Assembly (NCBI RefSeq): GCF_001679645.1 | Contig: NZ_LRUN01000022.1 | Location: 223,373 to 287,372 of the forward strand | DNA: 64,000 nt | Source of the DNA: Pseudomonas bananamidigenes | Lineage (GTDB): Bacteria; Pseudomonadota; Gammaproteobacteria; Pseudomonadales; Pseudomonadaceae | Direction of reading: 5' to 3' | Part shown: piece after piece, positions 38,137 through 47,618 of the stretch | Layout of the letters: every line of letters starts with the position of its first letter | Numbering within the stretch: the stretch's first letter is position 1 | Program-made: the position numbers and the translations under genes | Notes under the pieces: generated by a model | Seen by the model: the letters and a program-made list of their open reading frames with translations, nothing else | Database searches by the model: none | Told to the model about the DNA's origin: nothing

Positions 38137-41100
38137 ATGAAGCCGCAACACGGCGAAGCATTGAGAAAAATCAAACCTCGCCGTGAGCCGTGGATGACGC
38201 CGCAACTGGCCCGGGTCAATAAAAACGCCTGGGCAGCCCGTAACAGTGCCGACAAGGCACTGAACCGACTGAAAGACATTCATTCGTTTGCCGCACCGTT
38301 GCTGAAAGCCCGTTTGCGGGAAAAAACCGGCATCGACGTCGATATCGAGCATACGTTTCTGATGCTGTACTGCGAAGCCAGATCACCCTGGTACGTGATA
38401 GAAACATTAAGTGGATCAACCACAAGAAAAGTGTCATTGCTCGAAGCCGCACTGAACAACTTTTCCTATAACGAAACTTATGCGCCGAACTCCGCATTTC
38501 TCGTCAGAAGAGAACATGTGAGCGATCAGTACGATATTTCACCACTGGATCGATTGATGACTGTTGCCCAGTTCCAGACACTCTGTCGGGAACTGGATAT
38601 CGGCAGGCTCTATCAAGCGCACCTGCAGGACATGCTGTTGAACAACGAGCCGGTGGCGCGCAGCTATGTGCAGTCACTGATTGTGCAGAGTCACAAGGCC
38701 ACGCTGCAGGCGGCCGCGCACATGGCGTTGGCACGGAAGGAGATCAGCCGCGAGGGCTTTCAACTGATCCGCGTCTTGCTCGATGGTCGCGTGGCGCTCA
38801 AGCTCGGTCAGCAGCCGATGCAGGCCTGCGAGCTGAACATCATGGATCTGAAGCTGACCGGCATCCTGATCCTGCGCCCCGATCCCGCTCAGCCGCTGCA
38901 TTCCACGCGCGTCGTCGTCTACGTCCCCCACGATCCCGAACATCCTTTGAAGGAGTACGCCTCCCATCTGGCCTTTCTCGAGGAACTGACCCGCCAGTTG
39001 CAGAGGAACGAAATCCTGCGCTCCACCGGTGGCAATTACTGGCAGTTCTTCAGTCAGTTCGTCGATCACCATGAGCGCGGGCACTTCTTCGCCGACCTCA
39101 AACAGCGCCTGCTGCAGGTGAAATGGTTTGAGCACAAATATGGAGACCCGCGTCCCTCATGGCGCGAAACACCGATCAGCAACCCCAACTTGCAATATGG
39201 CGCGACAGCCTTCACCGGGCCAGTGTGGGAATCTCTCTATCAGCGGCAGCTCGACAAGATCCTCAACGATGCACGCAACATCGCCGTGCCTACCGCCGAC
39301 GCGGACAAGAGCGCTCGCGCAGACTGGTGGGCAAATGTCTTCAAGGTTGCCCAGGACATCCTGAACGTGGCGGTGATGGTAGCCGCGCCCTTCGTGCCTG
39401 TCGTCGGCCTCGCGATGCTGGGCTACACCGCCTGGCAATTGACCAACGAGGTCATCGAAGGTGTGGTGGATCTGACGCTGGCCCATTGGGAAGAAGCCGC
39501 CGAGCATGTGGTGGGGGTGGTCAACGATGTATTGCAACTGGCGACTTTCGCCATTGGCGACGTCATCGCCAGGCCGTTGCTGCTGAAGCTGTCTCCCTTG
39601 ATTGAAAACATGAAAACGGTGCGTTCGTTCGATGGCAGCACGCGCTTGTGGCACCCGGATCTGAAGCCGTACGAGCAGTCGCAACTGACACTGCCGGATG
39701 GTTCAAGACCTGATGCTCTGGGCCTGCATCAACATGCAGGCAAGACCGTTCTGCCACTTGAGGGCAAACACTATGCGGTCAGGTTCGATCGCCATAGCGG
39801 TCACTATCGTGTCGAGCACCCTTCCCGACCGCAGGCTTACTCACCGCGACTGCGACACAACGGTCGGGGGGCCTGGACACACGAGGCCGAGTCCCCCCAT
39901 GAGTGGGAAGGTCCGCGCCTGATGCGCCGGATGGGTCACTCGGTCGATGGCTTGAGTGACGCCGAACTGGAACGAATACGCCGGATCAGTGACACGCCGC
40001 TCGACTCGCTGCGCCGGATGCATGTGGAAAACAGCCCGCCGCCGCCGTTGCTGGACGATACGCTCACCCGCTTCAAGACCTGGCAGGAAACCAAAAACGT
40101 CGGCGAGCTCATTCGTACCGGGCAACCGCTCTATCCGGAATCGCACTGGTTCGACCGGATAGTCCCTGACATGCCGGGCTGGCCTGCGGACAAGGCCCTG
40201 AAGGTCTGGCAAAACAACGATCTGACCGGTGCCTACAGGCAATACGGCAACCCTGGCGCATCTTCCACTCAGATTTTGTCCATCGGCATTGCCGAGGTAA
40301 TGGACAACAAACTCCCTGAACGGCTGGTGGACTTTCTTGGTGACGCCGACATGCAATCCCTGCTCGGCGGGAACTACCCGAAAGCCCGACGGGCGCAAAT
40401 CCTGCGCAACCGCCTGGCCGATATCGTGCAAACCCGTGAAAGCGAGATCTTCGATTATCACTACCGCTTCAAGAATCGCACTGTCGATACGCTGGCCCAG
40501 TTGATCCAGCGCCGGTTCCCGCACTTGTCCGCACGGCTTGCCGACTCGGTGGCCAGCGAGGCGACGGCTGCCGAACACAGCATCATGACCGAGCAGCAAC
40601 GAATTCCTCTGCGACTGAAGAGTCAGGCTCGCGAAATCGAATTCGAAGTTCTGGCGACTCGGGCCAACGAGGGGATGCAGGATCCGGCGTTGTTGACACC
40701 CGACACCGAACGGCTCGCCCTCAATACCTTGAAGATTTACACCAACGTTTTCGAAAACCTGCGCATCGAGGTGCGCGAAGGCACTCATGAGGGGCAGTTG
40801 CGATGCAGCGCCGGCCGAGAGGATGCCGCCACAGTGCACAGGCTGATCAGGAATGAACACGGCCGTTATGAAGTGCATGACAACGCTGACAACAGAGTCC
40901 AGGACGCCAGCGATTTCTATGAGGCGGTTCTGTCGGCCATCCCCGAGGCCAGGCGCACCGCATTGGGCTACCGCACAGGTCAAGGGAGAATGCTCAGGCA
41001 ATGGGTGATGGCGTTGACCGAGACGCCAGCCGAGCGCCGGATCGTGCTGGCGCACCCTCCCATCCGCCCGTTCGTACCGCTGGAAACCGAATTGTTGTTG

Positions 41101-43083
41101 CGCGGCCCGAGGCTGTTCAAGGCGCCGCTGACCGTGGAAGAGAAAGTCAGGAATCTCTACCCGCATTTCAGCGAAACAGAAGTGGCGACTTTCACCCGCT
41201 CATTGCACTCCACGGGGGATGCACACTGGAAAATCGCGCGGCTTGAAGGTGAGCTCAAGACGTTAAAGGAAAAACTGGAAACCTGGAGACAAAGCTTCCT
41301 GAGCAGTTGGGATGCAGACAGTCCCGACGCCAACCTGCCCCGCGCCTATCATGACTATCAGCACAAAGGCGGGCGCTTCATCGCTGACCGCTTGCTGGAC
41401 TGCTTCGAACGCCGATCCGAGGTGTTCCAGGAGCGCAGCACCAGCCTTGAAAGCGGCTATGCACTGGATTTGTCGAAAGAGATGCTGCCCCATGACCTTC
41501 AACACTGGTGGGGGCAGTTGCCGGACGGCCTCAAACCCTGGCTCGATCAGGTCACGACACTGAACCTGGACGGCCAGGGATTCTCTTCGGCCGCCAACGG
41601 GTTGTTGAAGGACTTCCCTCAACTGCGTCAATTGAGCGCCAGACACTGCGGTCTCAAGACCCTGCCGGCCAGCATCAGCCAGATGCAGCGCCTGGAAACC
41701 CTGCGTCTGAGCAACAACCAGCTGCAACTGACACCCACCAATGCGCAGCAATTGAACATGCTGACACGCCTGGAAATCCTGAGACTGGACAACAATCCCG
41801 TCAGCATGCCTCTGTCGGTCGGGCGCATGCCGAGGTTGCGAATCCTGAGCCTGATCAATACGCAGATCGACGCCTGGCCGCTGGGTCTGTTCGATGTTCC
41901 CCGCCCTCGAGGGTTCTTTCTTGATCTGGGCAACAATCCGCTCAGGTACATCCCCGAAGTCACACCCGGCTCCAATGAAGCGTGGCTGGTCGCCCGTACC
42001 CGTGTGCATCTGGACCGGCTTGCCAGGCGCGCACGCGCCACCTACGAGCAATATCGAAGATCAGTGGGCCTGCGCCCTTCGCAAAGCTACGCGACCATTG
42101 CCGAAGACTTGCTGGAGCAATGGCCGGTTTCTGTTGACACCGAACTGGCGGATGAAACGCCTGGCATCGGCACGTTGCGACCAGAGGCGTGGCACGAACT
42201 GGCCAGCGAACCTGGCTCGGATGGTTTTTTCAAGGTGCTGCAGGATCTGACCTACTCTGCGGACTACCAACAGGGGGGGACGGCGCTCGATCAGTTGACC
42301 GACCGTGTCTGGCGCATGATCGACGCCATGGACATCGATACCCGGCTGCGTGAGGAACTGTTCCTGATGTCGACCGACCCCGAGGGTTGCGAAGATGCCG
42401 GCGCCCAGTTGTTCAACAGCATGGGAGTCCGCGTACTGGAGTCGGAGGCACGGACCTTTTCCCGCTCTCCCGAGGAACTCGAGCGCGCACTGGTGACCCT
42501 GGCCAAAGGCGCTGCACGGCTCAGCCAGGTGAACGAAATCGCCCGGGCCGATATCGCCGCCCGGCAGAGCGAACCCGACGAGGTGGAAGTCCACCTGGCC
42601 TATGAAACCGGTCTGGCCAGACGCCTTGAACTGCCCTGGCAGTCCGAAGCCATGAAGTTTCGCCGCGTAGCGGGGGTCAGTGACGAAATGATCGATGCGG
42701 CATACGAAAAGATACTCGGCGCCGAAGCCGGTGACGGCCTGGCCGACCAGATGCTCGACCAGGCCTTCTGGGATCGTTATCTGCGCGAAACCTGGCCAGG
42801 AGAAATCGAAGCCAATACCCGTGCGCACCAGGAAAAGGCCGACCTGTTGATCGACTTGCAATCGGCCCAGGAACGCTGGGTCGAGTCTGGCGGCCGCTCT
42901 CCCGGACTCAGGCAAACCGTCGCGGATCTGGCGCAGCGCCTGTCCATACCGGAGGACGTCGTTTTCACTGCGGAAAAAATGAGCCAGAAAACTTATGTCG
43001 AGTTACTTGAAAACATTGGCCATCAGGAGAAAGCGTTGCAGCGAAAACTGACCCGCGAGGCCATGGAACGCGCAGGGATCTGA
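38137..43083 (+). CDS. Giant toxin with leucine-rich repeats and NEL-type E3 ubiquitin ligase domain
   Basis: A 1648-aa protein, as read from 38137. The N-terminal half is of the DUF6543/dermonecrotic toxin type, with a hydrophobic stretch at about 408-480 (AVMVAAPFVPVVGLAML) that may insert in a membrane. Leucine-rich repeats occupy about 1135-1255 (LETLRLSNNQLQL, LEILRLDNNPVSM). The last 350 residues match the NEL domain of SspH/IpaH effectors, with the catalytic Cys1418 in the characteristic C-E-D context (GCEDAGAQLFNSM). NEL enzymes transfer ubiquitin, so the target is a eukaryotic host. There is no signal peptide and no secretion gene nearby. The N-terminus is probably interrupted by a frameshift (see 38063-38136). 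Confidence 0.88.
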   Translation: MKPQHGEALRKIKPRREPWMTPQLARVNKNAWAARNSADKALNRLKDIHSFAAPLLKARLREKTGIDVDIEHTFLMLYCEARSPWYVIETLSGSTTRKVSLLEAALNNFSYNETYAPNSAFLVRREHVSDQYDISPLDRLMTVAQFQTLCRELDIGRLYQAHLQDMLLNNEPVARSYVQSLIVQSHKATLQAAAHMALARKEISREGFQLIRVLLDGRVALKLGQQPMQACELNIMDLKLTGILILRPDPAQPLHSTRVVVYVPHDPEHPLKEYASHLAFLEELTRQLQRNEILRSTGGNYWQFFSQFVDHHERGHFFADLKQRLLQVKWFEHKYGDPRPSWRETPISNPNLQYGATAFTGPVWESLYQRQLDKILNDARNIAVPTADADKSARADWWANVFKVAQDILNVAVMVAAPFVPVVGLAMLGYTAWQLTNEVIEGVVDLTLAHWEEAAEHVVGVVNDVLQLATFAIGDVIARPLLLKLSPLIENMKTVRSFDGSTRLWHPDLKPYEQSQLTLPDGSRPDALGLHQHAGKTVLPLEGKHYAVRFDRHSGHYRVEHPSRPQAYSPRLRHNGRGAWTHEAESPHEWEGPRLMRRMGHSVDGLSDAELERIRRISDTPLDSLRRMHVENSPPPPLLDDTLTRFKTWQETKNVGELIRTGQPLYPESHWFDRIVPDMPGWPADKALKVWQNNDLTGAYRQYGNPGASSTQILSIGIAEVMDNKLPERLVDFLGDADMQSLLGGNYPKARRAQILRNRLADIVQTRESEIFDYHYRFKNRTVDTLAQLIQRRFPHLSARLADSVASEATAAEHSIMTEQQRIPLRLKSQAREIEFEVLATRANEGMQDPALLTPDTERLALNTLKIYTNVFENLRIEVREGTHEGQLRCSAGREDAATVHRLIRNEHGRYEVHDNADNRVQDASDFYEAVLSAIPEARRTALGYRTGQGRMLRQWVMALTETPAERRIVLAHPPIRPFVPLETELLLRGPRLFKAPLTVEEKVRNLYPHFSETEVATFTRSLHSTGDAHWKIARLEGELKTLKEKLETWRQSFLSSWDADSPDANLPRAYHDYQHKGGRFIADRLLDCFERRSEVFQERSTSLESGYALDLSKEMLPHDLQHWWGQLPDGLKPWLDQVTTLNLDGQGFSSAANGLLKDFPQLRQLSARHCGLKTLPASISQMQRLETLRLSNNQLQLTPTNAQQLNMLTRLEILRLDNNPVSMPLSVGRMPRLRILSLINTQIDAWPLGLFDVPRPRGFFLDLGNNPLRYIPEVTPGSNEAWLVARTRVHLDRLARRARATYEQYRRSVGLRPSQSYATIAEDLLEQWPVSVDTELADETPGIGTLRPEAWHELASEPGSDGFFKVLQDLTYSADYQQGGTALDQLTDRVWRMIDAMDIDTRLREELFLMSTDPEGCEDAGAQLFNSMGVRVLESEARTFSRSPEELERALVTLAKGAARLSQVNEIARADIAARQSEPDEVEVHLAYETGLARRLELPWQSEAMKFRRVAGVSDEMIDAAYEKILGAEAGDGLADQMLDQAFWDRYLRETWPGEIEANTRAHQEKADLLIDLQSAQERWVESGGRSPGLRQTVADLAQRLSIPEDVVFTAEKMSQKTYVELLENIGHQEKALQRKLTREAMERAGI

Positions 43084-43097
43084 GACACTTGGCAGCT

Positions 43098-43128
43098 CCA
43101 GAGGGCAACCGGTGCGGTTGCCCTCTGG
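43098..43128. terminator. Bidirectional terminator-like hairpin
   Basis: A perfect 14-bp stem CCAGAGGGCAACCG / CGGTTGCCCTCTGG with a GTG loop, 15 bases after the toxin stop and 8 bases before the last fimbrial gene's end. It separates two convergent units; a U run is lacking. Confidence 0.7.
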
Positions 43129-43135
43129 AAGGAAG

Positions 43136-44389
43136 TCAGACCTCCGAATCCCAGATCACCGTGACATTGCCGGCATAACGCCTGGCCTGGCCGGGCTGCA
43201 GCATTTGCTCGACGTAGTCTCTGGGGATCTCGAAATGCAACGTCCCCGCCGCCCGATCAAGAAACCGTCCTGGCTGAAACGCCGGGGCATTGGAGTTGGA
43301 AGTCAACGACCGACGGCGCACCGGTTGACCTGCACTGTCGGTAATGCTGTCGGGCAAGCTGACACTCACGAACACTTGTGCATCGGTGGCGCCTCCCTCC
43401 GAATCCCGCAACCCGCAGGACTGCACGCCGCCGTACTGACATTCAAGAAACATCTTGAATCGCGACGACGATGAAATGTTGAAGGTCTGGTCGCGAAACA
43501 GCCGCTCCGGTTTGCGCCCCTGTTGCAGCCAGGCCTGCCAGCCGCCTTGCGGCACCAGCGCGATCTTGTTGCCGCCGGGAGGAATGTCGACCTTGAGCAC
43601 ATGCTGCACATCCAGTACGAATCTGAAGGTTACGGCCGAGTTGTCCGGCAGCAGATTGTCGCCGCTGTCGATGTCCATGCCCGGCCCCGTGCCATAGGTC
43701 AACTGCCCCGTGTACAGGCCGGCGGACATCTTCAGCGGGTCCGGCATGCGCAACTCATAGCCGACGTCCAGATAGCCATAGGACATCCACGGAATCACGA
43801 AGGCTGCCTTCTTGACGCAAGGATCGTCGACTGGTGCTTTCCAGAAGAACTGGAAAAAATCCGGGCCCAGGGATGACATCGCGCCCGGCCTGCAAGGTAA
43901 CGGAGAAACACCCCAACTGGTGCCCCATAGCTTGTGATGAGCCTGTGGGTCGTCGGTCTCGCCGGTCAGAGCGGTTGCAGGATCACTCAACACGTACTGG
44001 GAGCCAAAACCGCCAATACGCATTTCTACCGTCGCCGACTCACCCGTAAACACGTTGGTAACTACCAGACTGCGCCATTGCGCCGGCATCTTGAACATTG
44101 CACCGTTGCGCTCGGACGCTCCCGGTTCGATGGCCTGCACCGAAGCGAAACGCAGCGGCAAGCGGACCCCGGACATGGGCTTGCAATCGCTGGGGTAAGT
44201 CCTGCAATAACCGCTCTGGGGTGTCTGGTCAATGAACGTGTTGGTCTGCGGATTGGCCGGGTCGGGAATGTAGACTGCCCGGATTTCCTGGGTCACTGCC
44301 AATGCCGCCGATGACAACAGCCCCCCGCATACACCGCACCACCATTTTTTCTGATTGAATCTGTTGCGTTTGCACATCCCTGAAACCAT
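43136..44389 (-). CDS. CS1-type fimbrial tip adhesin/minor subunit (third paralogue)
   Basis: A 417-aa exported protein of the CooD/CblD tip-subunit type of class 5 (alternate chaperone/usher) fimbriae. It has an N-terminal membrane/signal segment (GVCGGLLSSAALAV), a domain beginning TQEIRAVYIPDPANPQTNTFI with SGYCRTYPSDC, and a C-terminal pilin-like domain ending NVTVIWDSEV. ATG 44389 has AAGGAG 7 bases upstream; 44377 is also possible. It is the last gene of the locus and the most divergent of three paralogues. Tip subunits bind the host or surface receptor. Confidence 0.82.
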   Translation of the reverse strand: MVSGMCKRNRFNQKKWWCGVCGGLLSSAALAVTQEIRAVYIPDPANPQTNTFIDQTPQSGYCRTYPSDCKPMSGVRLPLRFASVQAIEPGASERNGAMFKMPAQWRSLVVTNVFTGESATVEMRIGGFGSQYVLSDPATALTGETDDPQAHHKLWGTSWGVSPLPCRPGAMSSLGPDFFQFFWKAPVDDPCVKKAAFVIPWMSYGYLDVGYELRMPDPLKMSAGLYTGQLTYGTGPGMDIDSGDNLLPDNSAVTFRFVLDVQHVLKVDIPPGGNKIALVPQGGWQAWLQQGRKPERLFRDQTFNISSSSRFKMFLECQYGGVQSCGLRDSEGGATDAQVFVSVSLPDSITDSAGQPVRRRSLTSNSNAPAFQPGRFLDRAAGTLHFEIPRDYVEQMLQPGQARRYAGNVTVIWDSEV

Positions 44390-44433
44390 TACCAGCTCCT
44401 TGCTCAGCAATCGGTCTGTTGTTTTTCAAGCCT

Positions 44434-44937
44434 TCAACCCGCCGGGGCCGCCACATTGAAAATGATGTTGACGCTGCCGTAGTAGTCTCCCGGCGTGTAC
44501 CCGTCCGGGTGCACCCGGGGTTCGATTTCAAGGCTCACCCGCTTGCCCGCCACCGCCTCCTCGCGGGACACGACCTGGCGTGGTACCGGGTTGTGGCTCA
44601 ATTCGACGCCGTTGAAGATGACACGCAGGCTGATATCGTCCCGCGAGTCCTGGCCGCTGGAGAGAATGGCGAAGCTTTCGAGACGGGCTTCGATGGCACT
44701 GCTGTCGGTGCGCACATCGAAGTTCTTGCGCAACCCTCCGAGGGTGGATGTCCTCACGTCCCAGGGCAGCGTCTGCTGACGGTGTATCCAGTCCGATTCG
44801 CTGGGTATCACATAAAACTCCAGGACCGGAATATCCACCGAGACTTCAAAGATGTGTTTCTCCTGCGCCGCGAATACGCCTCCGGCCATCGGAGTCGAAA
44901 CGCCCACGGACACGGCAATGACCGCTTGCTTGATCAT
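44434..44937 (-). CDS. CS1-type fimbrial subunit
   Basis: A 167-aa exported pilin-like protein with signal peptide (to about residue 23, GGVFAA). It shares with two neighbouring subunits the region WIHRxQxLxW...TLGGLRKNFDVRTDSSAIEARLE and ends NIIFNVAAPAG. It belongs to the CS1/CFA-I major-subunit family. It may be an alternative or minor pilin. The gap of 112 bp upstream to the next subunit gene has no other gene. Confidence 0.82.
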   Translation of the reverse strand: MIKQAVIAVSVGVSTPMAGGVFAAQEKHIFEVSVDIPVLEFYVIPSESDWIHRQQTLPWDVRTSTLGGLRKNFDVRTDSSAIEARLESFAILSSGQDSRDDISLRVIFNGVELSHNPVPRQVVSREEAVAGKRVSLEIEPRVHPDGYTPGDYYGSVNIIFNVAAPAG

Positions 44938-45049
44938 GTCACTTCCCTTTGCGTCGATAAGGAAGCCGCCTCCCTGACGGCTCTCCTGAATGGCGATGGC
45001 TGCGATCCTTCCCTTATCCGTCGGCGGATACCGATCACGGCCGTCGCCG

Positions 45050-45550
45050 TTATGCTCCGGGGGCCCTGGCGTTGAACAGCACCAGAACGTTGCCGAAGTA
45101 GTCTCCCGCCCTGTAACCGCCTACCGGTTTGACCGGGTCAATCTGCAACGGCACCCGCTTGCCGGATGCCGCCTCCGCCTTCGTAAGCACCTGACGAAAA
45201 ACCGGATCGGCACTCAGTTCCACGTTGTTGAAGCGCACACGCAGATCGATGGTTTCACCGGGCCTGCCTGTCGACAGGTACGGCGCACTATCCAGACGTG
45301 CCTCGATGGCACTGGTGTCATGCCGCACATCGAAGTTCTTGCTGAAGCCGCCAAGTGTTGAATCCGGGTAGTTCCAGAGTAGTGGCTGCGGACGGTGAAT
45401 CCAGTCGGGCTCCGACGGCAGAATGTAGAACGACTGGCTGGGGATCGTCAGCGTGACCTCGAAGTTGAGTGTTTCCCTTGCCGCCCATGCCGTACCGATG
45501 TTCAACGCGGTGATTGCCGCCAGCACGACGGCCATACAATGCTTGTTCAT
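45050..45550 (-). CDS. CS1-type fimbrial subunit
   Basis: A 166-aa exported pilin-like protein; its signal peptide ends near AWA (residue 23). It contains WIHRPQPLLW and FDVRHDTSAIEARLDSAPYLSTGRPGE, almost the same as in the subunit at 47619, and ends LVLFNARAPGA. The pair are recent paralogues. ATG 45550 lies 15 bases after the chaperone stop, so the genes are co-transcribed. Confidence 0.83.
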   Translation of the reverse strand: MNKHCMAVVLAAITALNIGTAWAARETLNFEVTLTIPSQSFYILPSEPDWIHRPQPLLWNYPDSTLGGFSKNFDVRHDTSAIEARLDSAPYLSTGRPGETIDLRVRFNNVELSADPVFRQVLTKAEAASGKRVPLQIDPVKPVGGYRAGDYFGNVLVLFNARAPGA

Positions 45551-45565
45551 ATGGTTTCCTGGGTG

Positions 45566-46309
45566 TCAGCGACTGACGACCTTGAGATCCTGTTTGCGCT
45601 CGCCTTCGACAAGCTTGAAGCGGTATTCGCGGCCTTTTTCCTTGTCGAAACCGAACGTACGGCCAGCCATGACATGGTGTTTGACGGTCGCACCGCAATC
45701 GGTTTCCTTGTCCAGCGAGCAACTCTTGAACTCGTCGACCACCACTACCGTGTTGCCGTTGTTGCGCACTTCATACCGACTGCCGGTGTCATTGAGGACA
45801 GTTTCGTAGCGGGCATCTTTCGGGCGTACGAAAAACACCGTGCCAAATCCAGTCATCACATTAACGCCGGCCGACAGCGTCTTCTTGTAGTCTTCACGCT
45901 CTTCACTGGAGACCACGAAGTCGTCTTCCTTCTCCGGCACCACCGGCACGAAGCGCACCCGGAAATAGCGCTCTCGATCACGATCTCCCATATACAGCAG
46001 CCGAGTGCCCTGCATGCCTTGGGCCGGGATGATCAGCCGCGCCGGGCTGGCCATCAGACCGTTGCGCGACGCACCATCGGCGGCATTGATGACCGGGACT
46101 TCCTTGGGCTGACCTTCGCCGTCGTAGACGATTTCCAACACGTTCACCTTGACGAATGCAGTGGCGTCGCCGCTGTTGAATACCCGCTTCAGGTAGGTAC
46201 TCTTTTCGCCGTCCATATAGTCGTACACCGTACCGACATTTATCTGCGGCCCGGCGTTGGCCGTTGTCCAGAACACCGCGCACAGCAATAGCAAAAACAG
46301 ACGTGTCAT
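45566..46309 (-). CDS. CS1-type fimbrial chaperone
   Basis: A 247-aa periplasmic chaperone of the alternate chaperone/usher pathway (CooB/CblB type). It has a signal peptide (MTRLFLLLLCAVFWTTANA) and a beta-sandwich with GPQINVGTVYDYMDGEKSTYLKRVFNSGD and the RLIIPAQGMQGTRLLYMGDRDRERYFRVRF strand, which matches the family pattern where chaperones bind subunits. ATG 46309 has GAGG 8 bases upstream; the frame runs upstream to 46507 through the neighbouring adhesin's end. It is the only chaperone in the locus and must serve all four pilins and three adhesins. Confidence 0.85.
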   Translation of the reverse strand: MTRLFLLLLCAVFWTTANAGPQINVGTVYDYMDGEKSTYLKRVFNSGDATAFVKVNVLEIVYDGEGQPKEVPVINAADGASRNGLMASPARLIIPAQGMQGTRLLYMGDRDRERYFRVRFVPVVPEKEDDFVVSSEEREDYKKTLSAGVNVMTGFGTVFFVRPKDARYETVLNDTGSRYEVRNNGNTVVVVDEFKSCSLDKETDCGATVKHHVMAGRTFGFDKEKGREYRFKLVEGERKQDLKVVSR

Positions 46310-46353
46310 CGTTTCAACCTCATGAAAAAACGGAATGGCCGCGTATCGGGCAC

Positions 46354-47577
46354 TCATACTTCCGAATCGAAAATGATCGTGGCGTTGCCCGTCAGCGTGC
46401 CGTTCATGCCGGGCCTGAGAAAATCCATGTATCGGGGGGAAATCAGGAAGCGCAGCATTCCCTGTTTGCGATCGATGTAACGGCTGGGTTCGAACGGCCC
46501 GATCCACAGGTTATGGATGAGCGTGCTGGACCAGCCGTCGTGATTTCCCGGGCCGACAATGCCCGGTGGCATCGTGAGCCGTACCTGAAACATGGAATAG
46601 CCCACCTGGTTGTTGCCGATGTTGCAGTCCGAACCGCCCAGAGAACTGCATTGCAGCATCACCTTGAAGCGCGATGACGAAGACAGGAAAAACGGCTGGT
46701 CGCGAAAGATTTCGGTCGGCCGGCGACCGCTGCCGATCCATTGCTGCCAACCTCCTTTCGGCTCCAGCGCGATCTTGCTCCCGCCGGGTGGCAACTCGAC
46801 TTTCAGTGTGTGCTGCACATCCAGTACGAAGTTCAGGGTCAGGCTGCCGTCATTGGGTTCCATCCCCGGTCCCATCTCGAAATCCCCACCGGGACCAAGG
46901 GTGTAAGTCAGCGCACCGGTATAGAGCCCGGACGACATCGCCAAGGGATTGGGCATCCGCAACTCATAGGCGAAGTCGACCGTATTGAAGGACATTGCCG
47001 AAATCCGATAACGCGGATCCAGCCTCTTCTGGCACCACGCTCCCAAAGGGGTATTCCAGAAAAAACGATAGGTGGTCGGTGTGTAATCACCTCTGCTCGG
47101 GCCCGGGTTGCAAGGAGACCCCGGATATTCCCAGCGCCCGGATGTCCAGAGCCTGGTGTGCCCTTCAAAGTCATAACCCGGCGATCCGATCAGATAGCCT
47201 GCCGGCTCGCTCAGTACGTACTGGGAACCAATCCCGCTGATGCGCACTTCGACGGTTTCGCTTTCCCGGGTCTGTTGATTGGTCACCGTCAACGTACGCC
47301 AGTTGGCCGGTGCCTTGAATCCCACCTGCTGGTCACCGCTGATGGCGCGTGTCGAGTCAAACCGGACCGGTATCCGGAAACTGTACCGGTTGCCGGCCGC
47401 ACATTCGGCGGGATAGGTTGCACAGTACCCACTGTTCGGCGTTTTGTTGACGAACGAGTTCTTGTTCGGTTGCGAAGGGTCGGGTTGAAACAACGCCCTG
47501 ATTTCCTGATTCGCTGCCTCCGCCGAAGACAGAGCCAATAACATCAATAGCCCCAGCCAGGCTGTTGTCCTTTTCAT
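46354..47577 (-). CDS. CS1-type fimbrial tip adhesin/minor subunit (second paralogue)
   Basis: A 407-aa exported protein; the signal peptide (MKRTTAWLGLLMLLALSSAEA) is followed by NQEIRALFQPDPSQPNKNSFVN and SGYCATYPAEC. The C-terminal pilin-like part ends NATIIFDSEV. It is closely similar to the paralogue at 48152 (the same NQEIRALFQPD start, YELRMPNPLAMSSGLYTG and VLDVQHTLKVELPPGG segments). It is likely placed at the fimbrial tip. The chaperone gene begins 44 bases after its stop codon. Confidence 0.83.
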   Translation of the reverse strand: MKRTTAWLGLLMLLALSSAEAANQEIRALFQPDPSQPNKNSFVNKTPNSGYCATYPAECAAGNRYSFRIPVRFDSTRAISGDQQVGFKAPANWRTLTVTNQQTRESETVEVRISGIGSQYVLSEPAGYLIGSPGYDFEGHTRLWTSGRWEYPGSPCNPGPSRGDYTPTTYRFFWNTPLGAWCQKRLDPRYRISAMSFNTVDFAYELRMPNPLAMSSGLYTGALTYTLGPGGDFEMGPGMEPNDGSLTLNFVLDVQHTLKVELPPGGSKIALEPKGGWQQWIGSGRRPTEIFRDQPFFLSSSSRFKVMLQCSSLGGSDCNIGNNQVGYSMFQVRLTMPPGIVGPGNHDGWSSTLIHNLWIGPFEPSRYIDRKQGMLRFLISPRYMDFLRPGMNGTLTGNATIIFDSEV

Positions 47578-47618
47578 GTTTTCAATCCATTTGTCATTCA
47601 GTCGGTTGTCGCGTGGCC

